NCBI RefSeq assembly: GCF_040954645.1
Contig: NC_092809.1
Span: forward strand, 79,131,935 to 79,195,934
DNA from: Diabrotica undecimpunctata
Lineage: Eukaryota > Arthropoda > Insecta > Coleoptera > Chrysomelidae
DNA length: 64,000 nt
Direction: 5' to 3'
A model generated the notes under the pieces. The model made no database searches and was not told the origin of the DNA. It saw only the letters and a program-made list of their open reading frames with translations. The position numbers and the translations under genes were made by a program. This document shows positions 56,301-64,000 of the stretch, one piece after another (position 1 is the first letter of the stretch; each line of letters starts with the position of its first letter).

Positions 56301-57384
56301 ACCCCGAAAGTCTACTCACAACGGCAACGTCGCAATTTCAAAGGTCAGAGTTTCGTTTCTATGCTTTGATGTTAATTAGGCTTATCAATTACAGCGATCT
56401 TACTTTTTATAGGGCCTTGGTGTTTTCGGATGTAATTTCACCGATTTTAAAGTTTTTTCTTAGCACTCTCCTTCACTTAATGTCTTATATTGTTCACTGG
56501 ATATTTTCAATAATTTATTTCCCGTTACAACTCTCAGAAAATGAGTTTATTGCAGACGACAAATAAAATATTTGTTTACGTTTTGGTTACCGTGTTGCCG
56601 ATACTTAATATTAAAATATAAATAAATATCATTTGATAGTTAATTTAGTTGATTGACAGTAGTGAAGCAATGTAAAGAATCGCAATTTCGTGACGCTACC
56701 AGTAACGCCTTCTCGTGACGGTGAAAATTAAACAATATTATCTATTTCAAAGCATTAAGTCAGTTTAACAATAGATTAAAATGTATCCAGTACAATTAAA
56801 TTAAATCTTAAAAATATAAATTTTTGTTATAAAATGTAATAATTTGTTAAGTTTGTAAATTTGTCTAACTTTATCTGTACACAAACTTATATTGTGTTAT
56901 AATCTTTTAACGCCAAGTAATAACTTTTGATAGTTAATACGGTTTTGTGTAAGTAAAAAAAGACAAAAGGTTTTTTCTGGTATTATGAGTGTGATCGTTT
57001 TAAAATTATTCATAATAAAATGTCTAAAAACACCAATTTCAAAAATAAACAAACACAGGCGCTGTTAATTAAATTTGTCATAAAATAATTCTTATAGCTA
57101 GTTATTCAAAAAATGCCAGCAAATCCGAGGTTTCAAAAAAAATTGATTGTATTTAATTTCAAAATCATCGCTGTGCCTCGATACAGCTGTACTTGTATAT
57201 CGATACATATAAACAAACCCAAAAGTTTTATGCATTGCACTTTTTCAATTAGTTTAAAATCGATTTCTTAACTTAACATCTGACAGCTGGTTTTGTTTAA
57301 TATGGAAGTGCGTAGTGTGTGTATTTTCGTAATTAAGATACTAATGTTTTGAATAAAACTAATAATTACAATTACTCAAGCGTT
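56301..57384. other. AT-rich stretch, nothing recognised
   Basis: No protein match, terminal repeat or tandem array seen; short AT-driven frames only. Confidence 0.45.
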
Positions 57385-57780
57385 ACATTTCATTACAATT
57401 ATTTTGGATTAATATTATATGATTTATCCAACATAAGTATAGAAGTATTATCTGCATATAGAATAAACTGTACAAAGAAATTTTTTAACACAATGTTATT
57501 TAAGTAAATGGGAATGAATACGGCACCATAACCGAAACTTGCGGAATGCCGATTACAACTCAGATTTCCAAATATTTGCTGAATATTCTGTTACAGTTGC
57601 CAAATATACATAATATGTTTTATAAGTCGAGCTCTATTTATTTTAAGGAGTGTTCTTTAATTGTAATATTTCCCAACCTATTAATAAGTAAATGATTACC
57701 GTCACAAATAAATGCCTTGCTAACATCATGAAATATCCCAACAGGGCATTCACCGGCATCAATAAAATTCTAAAAAAATT
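57385..57780 (-). pseudogene. CR1-like reverse-transcriptase fragment
   Basis: The minus strand reads NFIDAGECPVGIFHDVSKAF (family form ECPVGIFLDLSKAFD), ICDGNHLLINRL, then GIPQVSVMVPYSFPF (GIPQGSVLGPLLF) and ILYADNTSILMLDKS (YADD to YADN). The order is right but it has stops and frame shifts. Related in style to LINE C. Confidence 0.75.
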
Positions 57781-58094
57781 AACGAATATCAGTATTTGTA
57801 GACTGTATTTTAAATCTGAAATGTGTCCCGATATTTGGTATTAACAATATTTTGTAGCAAATAAAGATTGAATATACAGCGATAAAAATATTCAAAGATT
57901 TGGTAATTTGTTTTTGGGCAAGGTCATCTAGCGGAAATTTTTTTTTTATTTAACGAAACAAAGTCGCATCCACCCAAAGGTTATTAGCGACATTCCTGTA
58001 ACATTTGTCATAATATTAAATTAACATTTGTAACAATCAATCATTGTAACAATTAATTACAATTTGTGAACAATTGAACATTTGTAACAATTAA
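57781..58094. other. AT-rich spacer
   Basis: Includes repeated ATTTGTAACAATT-like words at 58018-58094; nothing else recognised. Confidence 0.4.
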
Positions 58095-60195
58095 TTAACC
58101 CATTTGAACCTACCGTTCTTTATAAAGGCCAGAAGGTTTCTTCTAGTACATTACAAATTTAAACCTTTCAAATGTAGATGCCGTATTAGTTTTACTATCC
58201 TAAATTATCATATTACCCATCGAATCTTATTATGAATCATTTAGTAAATAATTTTCAGTGTGTCAGGAAGTTTTGTGTAGTAGTGATTTCAGCTACTTGA
58301 AACGGATAAAGCTAGGTAAGCTATTTTTGTTTTGTTTATAATTAGTGATGTCGGATCGTGATAAAATATAATGTTTAGAAATGAAATAATTATTTAACGC
58401 ATATACAAAAGAATTTTTGTCGGTAATAATATCATAACACGTGCTCAAACTATCATGTTCTTTTAAAAGGCCAGTAGGACAATCAGCGTCTATAGTGTTC
58501 TGTATTACTAATAAATGTTTTTTTATTTTTCTCAGTCGTTCGTACTGAAAAAGCCCCTTCCGCTAGCGGAGCTACTAGAAATAGAAAAAAAAGATATTGA
58601 CATTCCAGATAGCATTGCAATTTTGCCTACTGAAAATTCTAACGATGACGTTACCGATGAGGATTCGGGTGAAGAAGATAATGTTGATATTGAGAATTTA
58701 CCTGGATGTCAACTTATGGCAGAGTGTCAAGTTATTCTACCAAATCAATCTGATTCAGATGATGATAAGTCATTAGCAGACTTTGTTGAACACAAACCTA
58801 AGAAATTTATAAAATTCAAGTACTCAAAACGAGATTTACAATCGAATTTCTCTACATGGATTCCAATTCAATCCGTAAACAATCAGCGTTCACCAGCAAC
58901 GATATTTAAATTGTTTATGGCTGATATAGTTAAGCTAATTACGGAATATAGTAATACATATGCCCAACAAAAAAATTGTGTAGGTGATATATCTACTGAT
59001 GAAATGTTCTGCTTCATTGGTATATTACTGCTTAGTGGTTATTGCTCTGTTGCTAGAAGAAAAATGTATTGGCAAAATTCTGATGATACAAATAATAAAG
59101 TAGTTTGTTCAGCTATATCCAGAGATCGATTTCAATATACAATGTATTATGACAGTATTATGACAAACATTCACTGCAATGATAACACCCAACTGGATAA
59201 GCAAGTTAAGTTCTCTAAAATTAGACCAATCTTCGAAACTCTGAACAAAAAATTCTTCGAATATGCTCCAATAGAAGAATACCACAGTATAAATGAAGCT
59301 ATGGTGCCCTATTTTGGATGCCATAGTTGCAAACAATTCATCCATGGAAAGCCCATTCGCTGGGGCTACAAGTTTTGGGTTGGAGCAACAAGACTTGGAT
59401 ATATCATTTATTTTGATCCATATCAGGGAGCATCTTCAATTCTACCACCAAAATATAGTCATTTAGGTTTAGAGTCAAGTGTTGTTCTCAAATACGCCGA
59501 TGTTTTACAGAAGATGCCATTGGCGCTTTTTCATTTGTTTTTTGATAACTACTTCACATCTTTGTCTCTCCTGAAAGAATTGAAGTTCAGAAACATATAA
59601 GGTACAGGTACCATAAGAGTAAATAGAATTCCAGAATGTCCCCTAAAAACAATAAAAGAGATGAAAAAACTAGAGAGAGGTGCTTTTGATTATTCCATGG
59701 TAGACGTTGATAGTATAATATGTAATTGGAATGATAATAGTGTCGTTACTTTTGCATCGAACGTGTCTTCATAGAGCCCATACAGCTGTACAACGAAAAC
59801 ATGGGTGGAGTTGACAGAAGCAACCAGAATATTGCTCTGTATCGAACAAATGTAAGAGGAAAAAAAGTGGTATTTTCCTTTGATATCCCATTGTGTCGAT
59901 ATGGCAGTTCAGAATGCATACCACTTGCAAACACAGGATGGCGAAAAACTTGACCAGTTAGCATTCCGAAAGGCTATTGCAGTTGAGCTGTTAGAAACGC
60001 ACAAGCGAACCACCAAAAGGGGACCTTCAAAAGCGCCAAGCAATCAATGGGAACACTCACGTTATGATAGGTTGGATCATTTAGTAACATATCAAGAACA
60101 GCAACGAAGATGCGTACACTGCCATAAAAAGGCAAATTTTATTTGTCATAAGTGTAATCTTGTCCTTCATCCTAAAGAATGCTTCACATTGAATA
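58095..60195 (+). mobile_element. Second piggyBac-like element, 3' end lost
   Basis: TTAA (58095-58098) is followed by CCCATTTGAACCTACCG, a plausible piggyBac terminus. The transposase starts 416 bp later. The right end is absent: sequence changes to the minus-strand LINE F at about 60195. Confidence 0.75.
58515..60185 (+). pseudogene. piggyBac-like transposase with mutated catalytic site
   Basis: 361 codons are open from 58515 and then broken. Acidic N-terminus (DEDSGEEDNVDIENLPGCQL), PATIFKLFMADIVKLITEYS, then SINEAMVPYFG where the family has a catalytic Asp (SxDExMxPYFG): Asp to Asn. FFDNYFTSLSLL keeps its Asp. TAA at 59598-59600; a deletion near 59775; GGVDRSNQNIALYRTN has Asn for the last Asp; an extra A in the run near 59860 shifts the frame; the C-terminal cysteine knuckle CVHCHKKANFICHKCNLVLH is present. 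A GTAAGC donor at 58315 and a TTCTCAG acceptor ending at 58534 suggest a spliced leader, which would move the true start. Confidence 0.85.
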
Positions 60196-60204
60196 TAAAT
60201 TGTA

Positions 60205-63135
60205 CTTCGTCTCCGACACTAGTATCTGCTTCTTCATTCCCTTCTATGCCTATATGAGATGGTATCCATAGAAAGTGGACTCTTCTAAAATTTTCTTGAG
60301 CTTTAATTAGTTTGGCTCTGATAATTTTCTCAATGGGGTGTTTAGGGTATACATTTTGCATAGCTTTGACTGCGCTGAGAGAGTCAGAAAGGACTAGACA
60401 ACAAGGGATGTTTTTAATATTTACTTGCTTGATGGCTTTGGGCAAACCAAATAGTTCTGCAGTATAGATGCTGGAATTTAGAGAAAGTTTAAATTGAAAA
60501 GTGTCATTTGGTGTTACCACTGCTACTCCAACGCCAAGTTCACCTTTGGATGCATCTGTATAAATTTTAATCCACTCATTGTATTGTTGATCTAGGATTG
60601 AATTTAGTTTAACTTTAAAAATAATAGGACTAGTTTCATGTTTATTATATATACTTAACGCTGTAATGACTTTGGGCTGTTCGATAGTCTAAGGTAGATA
60701 GTTATTGGTATTCGTTTGAAATACTGTTCGTTTCGTTTGATCTAATTAGTGTTTTATATATTCTCAACAGAGTCTCCTGATCTGATCCCCAATTTCGGTT
60801 TGCCAATGTTTTCATTAGATTCAGTCTTTTATTACATGTTAAAACTGTTTGTTTTATATGTTCTTGCCAAGTAAGTTTTTAATCGAACCACATACCTAAG
60901 AACTTTGCTGTTGATTTAAATGGTAGCATAGTGTTGTATAATTTTAATGTAGGGGCATTGATGAAACCTTTTTGGAGAAGAGTATACCTGATGTTTTTGT
61001 TATTGAAAATTTGAATCCGGTCGTTAGAGACCATTGTATTAATTGGTTTAGAAAACACTGCAAAGCGTTTGTCATTGATTCGGTGTTATTTCCTTTGATA
61101 TAGACAACAAGGTCATCTGCGCAAAGTCGAGCCTTTAGAGGTTTAGTAAGGTTGTTAATAATATTATTTATTGCCACTAAGAATAAAGTAGGGCTTAGGA
61201 CTGATCCTTGGGGTGTTCCATTTTCTTCACTTTTCCCCTCTGAGTAAGTAATTATGTACTCTTACGCAAAAAGACCGGTTCTGTAAATAGTTTTTAATAA
61301 ATTTCAGGCAATTTCTACGAATATTCCATGAATGTAGTTCTTTCAGAATATTGAATTTCCAACAAGTATTAAATGCCCTTTTCAAGTCGAAAAATATTGC
61401 AATACAATGTTGTTTGGTTGCTAGCGCTTCATGAATGTCAGATTCTAGATCAAGAATATTGTCAATGCCGGAACGATTTTGTCTGAAACCGTTTTGTTCC
61501 GGAACTAAACGATTTGATAATTCTAATGTTCACGTTAATCTAAGATTTACCATTTTTTCCATCAATTTGCTCATAGAACATGTTAAGCTAATTGGTCTGT
61601 ATGAGTCAGGTTCTAGGATTGATTTTTGAGGTTTTAAAAAAGGTAATATAATAGCTTTAGACCAAATTGATGGAAATTTATTATTTTGCCAAATTAAGTT
61701 AAAAAGTTGAAGAATAAATAATTTTGCTGAGTAAGTTTTAGAAATATTGCCGGGATATCGTCTGGGCCCGGGCTAGTATTTTTTAATTCGGATAAAGCAT
61801 TTTCCAGTTCTTCAAAAGTGAAAGGTAGATCTAATGGATCATTTAAATTGTCATTTGCAAGAGATCAGTATTTTCTATTATTATTTTCCTTTCAAGGAAT
61901 GTATCATTGTAGTTACTGTTTGAAGACATTTCTCTAAAAGATTCAGCTAAGGTATTAGCTATTTCTTGAGGAGAAATTGAAATCCTATTGTCAACTTTTA
62001 ATTTAGAAATCATTGGCGTGTATTTCACACCAGAAATTTTCTTATTTTTTTCCACACTTCGCTGACAGGAGTTGAGGTATTTATTTCTAAAACATACTTG
62101 GACCAGGAAACCTTCTTAGCTTGTTTTATAATAAGTTGTGTCTTAGCTTTAAGTGATTTGAACATGGTTTTATTTTCAGGTGTTTTATGTCTTTTATATT
62201 TATTAAATGCAGTTTTACTTGCTCTAATAGCTGCTCCACATTCTGAGTTACACCAAGGTACAGGAATCTGATTATTCTTTGTCTTTTTTGATTTTCCAAC
62301 GAATTCCTCAGCACTACTTATGATAATGCTATTCAAATTGTGTAAGGATTCATCAATGCTTCCAGCCATTTTACAGTTAGGCATTGAGTTGTTGATATAA
62401 TTTTCGAATTTTAACCAATCAGCAGTTTTAGTTTTCCATCTGGGTATGAAAACGTCATGGGTCAGAGCCATAGAGTTTTTTTGTAACTATAGGATGGTGG
62501 TCGCTCCCATAAGTGTATTGTAAAACTTCCCAAAATAATCGAGGTGTGAGTGCAGGGTCACAAAGACTTAGATCAATTGCTGAAGAATTTCCGGTATTAA
62601 TGTTAAATCTGGTTGGAGATCCGTCATTAAGAAAATTCAATTGAAAATCTGATATTTAATTTTCGACAATTTTTCCTCTAGCATCTGAATAAGAGGAACC
62701 CCAAATAATATTATGGCTAGTTAAATCTCCCACGATGATGCGAGAGGATGGTATTTGATTGAATAACTCCTTTAAATCGTTGTACGTTACTTGACGACTG
62801 GAGGGTAAGTAAACTTTGCAAATAAAATACCTGTTTGATGATTGTATTTCCACGACTACAACTTCCAGATTTGTAGCCACTAGAAATTCTTTCGCCCATA
62901 GTGATTTTTTTACTAATGTGGCTACACCGCCTGAAGAAAAATTATTATTTGTTATCCTGTCTTTGCGAAAATAGTCATATTCGTTGGAGTTATATTTTTT
63001 GGGGGGATTCAGATTAGTTTCCTGTAGGCATATTACATCAGGAGATTGTTCACCAACTAGATGCTGGAGCATAGCAAGGCGATGGAAAAAACCATCAATA
63101 TTCCACTGAAGTAGAGACTTGAATTTAATATTGGC
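60205..63135 (-). pseudogene. LINE F ORF2: endonuclease, RT, RNase H
   Basis: From about 63135: FKSLLQWNIDGFFHRLAMLQ, VICLQETNLNPPKKYN, SSGGVATLVKKS, IIVGDLTSHNIIWGSSYSDA (GDFN decayed to GDLT), a stop at about 62657, YGSDHHPIV, WKTKTADWLKFENYINNSMP, VPWCNSECGAAIRASKTAFN. The RT is spread through 61900-60940: QNGFRQNRSGIDNILDLES-like near 61460, and RLCADDLVVYIKGNNTESMT near 61130 (YADD changed to CADD). RNase H: IYTAELFGLPKAI, LVLSDSLSAVKA, FLWIPSHIGIEGNEEAD. Many frameshifts. Confidence 0.82.
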
Positions 63136-63149
63136 TTAACTGAGATGTG

Positions 63150-64000
63150 TCACTTTCCGCTTCCGATGTCTCACTGTTAAGATAATTATGGATTTTTTTT
63201 CCTTATGGACGTGAATTTACGTTTTATGGATCTTTCCTTTAAATGGGGATAAACTTGACTGAGCATATGGGATAAAGCTGATAGATCTGTGGTATATTCT
63301 TTAATTGTGGTTATAGAATCTGTTGACCCCGTGATATTTATTAGGAGCATGTTAAGTTAATCAACGTTTAGAGGGAAAGGTAGAGGGTGATTTTCTATGA
63401 AGTTTTTAGCAGGGTCAAGTAAAAGAGAAAATGAGCATTCAGAAGTGCTTGCTGAACTAATTTTAGCTTTTTTAGATTTTGCTTGGACTTTAGGTGGTGT
63501 TTGATGCATATACTTTGTTCGGTATCTCCGGGATATTAGAAATAGACATTTGTTCACACTGGGAGGGGTTTGTGTCATTGGATGCTTGCAAGGATATATT
63601 TGTTGCGCTGGATACCGATGCTTCATTGTTTTGGTTGGGCTAGTGGTTCGGAGCACTGTGAAGCGATGTATCCTGGCTTCTTGCATCTAAAGCAAACTAA
63701 ACTGTCTTGAGAAATGAATATTCTATATGTCATGTTGTTAAAAACAAGAGTAAATGACTGGTAGTGTTAGATTGTGAGGACTGATATAGATTTGTCTTCG
63801 AAAACTAAGGATGTGATTTTATTCAGGTATAGAAGCACTTATTTTGAGGAAGGTCATAGGGGAGACAGGAACTATGCCGATTTTTTGTAACTCATTGATT
63901 AGCAAGTCGTGTGGTATTGAAGGACATACGCCAGAGAGCACAAGTCGTTCCGCTGGTGTAACTAACCTTCTTGCTCTGACAATTTCACCTTGTATTTATA
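63150..64000 (-). pseudogene. LINE F ORF1, partial at the window edge
   Basis: RARRLVTPAERLVLSGVCPS, then IPHDLLINELQKIGIVPVSP, FRRQIYISP, YRIFISQDSLVCFRCKKPGY (zinc knuckle CFRCKKPGYIASQC with the His changed to Tyr), a frameshift, a Ser/Lys-rich segment, and ITTIKEYTTDLSALSHMLSQ near the end. It parallels D2 ORF1 block by block. The start lies beyond 64000. Confidence 0.78.

Larger units (their letters stand above)
60196..64000 (-). mobile_element. I-like LINE F, runs off the window end
   Basis: Same family as D1 and D2 (shared SKTAFNKYKRHKTPENK block, matching the D2 form). ORF1 is on the right and ORF2 on the left. The 3' end after the last RNase H block is missing at the junction with the piggyBac remnant. 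Confidence 0.85.

Noticed and set aside
52233..56600. Target-site duplication of LINE E
   Set aside because: Compared the sequence next to the (TA)n tail with the region around 56230-56600 by eye and found no convincing match.

Overview
The window is AT-rich eukaryotic DNA, most plausibly from an insect and perhaps a beetle. The only host gene I can recognise is an insect-type ABCC/MRP transporter, similar to MRP4 and Drosophila lethal(2)03659. It is split into small exons on the minus strand between about 29.2 kb and 11.4 kb. Almost everything else is transposable-element DNA, much of it nested. The taxon is inferred from gene and element style, not proven.

Region by region. 0-7.9 kb: an RTE-like LINE interrupted by a BEL/Pao-type LTR retrotransposon with two LTRs of about 1.15 kb, a 5-bp CATAG target duplication, a tRNA-Tyr primer site, most of pol deleted, and a leader built of repeated hairpins. 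9.3-11.1 kb: a Tc1-like remnant whose 3' half is inverted, then a PIF/Harbinger remnant. 11.4-12.7 kb: two ABC-transporter exons. 13.3-24.5 kb (inside a 12.4-kb intron): a DUF7869-like fragment, an RTE-like LINE carrying a piggyBac element with both ends and TTAA duplications, a second LINE with a (TA)n tail, and a mariner remnant. 25.1-29.2 kb: two more ABC exons separated by R1-like and RTE-like LINE fragments. 29.4-31.4 kb: a LINE cut by a 918-bp near-palindromic element.

32.8-40.8 kb is a minus-strand nest. A 948-bp truncated LINE with an 11-bp target duplication sits in an older LINE, and an I-like LINE with a 13-bp duplication sits inside ORF1 of a CR1-like LINE. 43.2-45.7 kb: a Tc1/mariner-superfamily element with perfect 43-bp terminal inverted repeats and DD82E catalytic spacing (Sailor-like). 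45.7-50.9 kb: an almost full-length I-like LINE with RNase H. 50.9-52.1 kb: Penelope-like pieces with a YVDD reverse transcriptase and a GIY-YIG domain. 52.25-56.3 kb: a two-ORF LINE on the minus strand with both frames open, the best candidate for a recently active element. 57.4-64 kb: a CR1-like fragment, a second piggyBac with mutated catalytic residues, and another I-like LINE running off the window end.

The host exons splice together in phase, so the elements sit in introns and flanks and leave the transporter reading frame intact. The least familiar signal is the leader of the BEL-like element at about 2530-3850. It repeats four hairpin types in a fixed order, and compensatory base changes between copies suggest that the RNA fold, not a protein, has been maintained.
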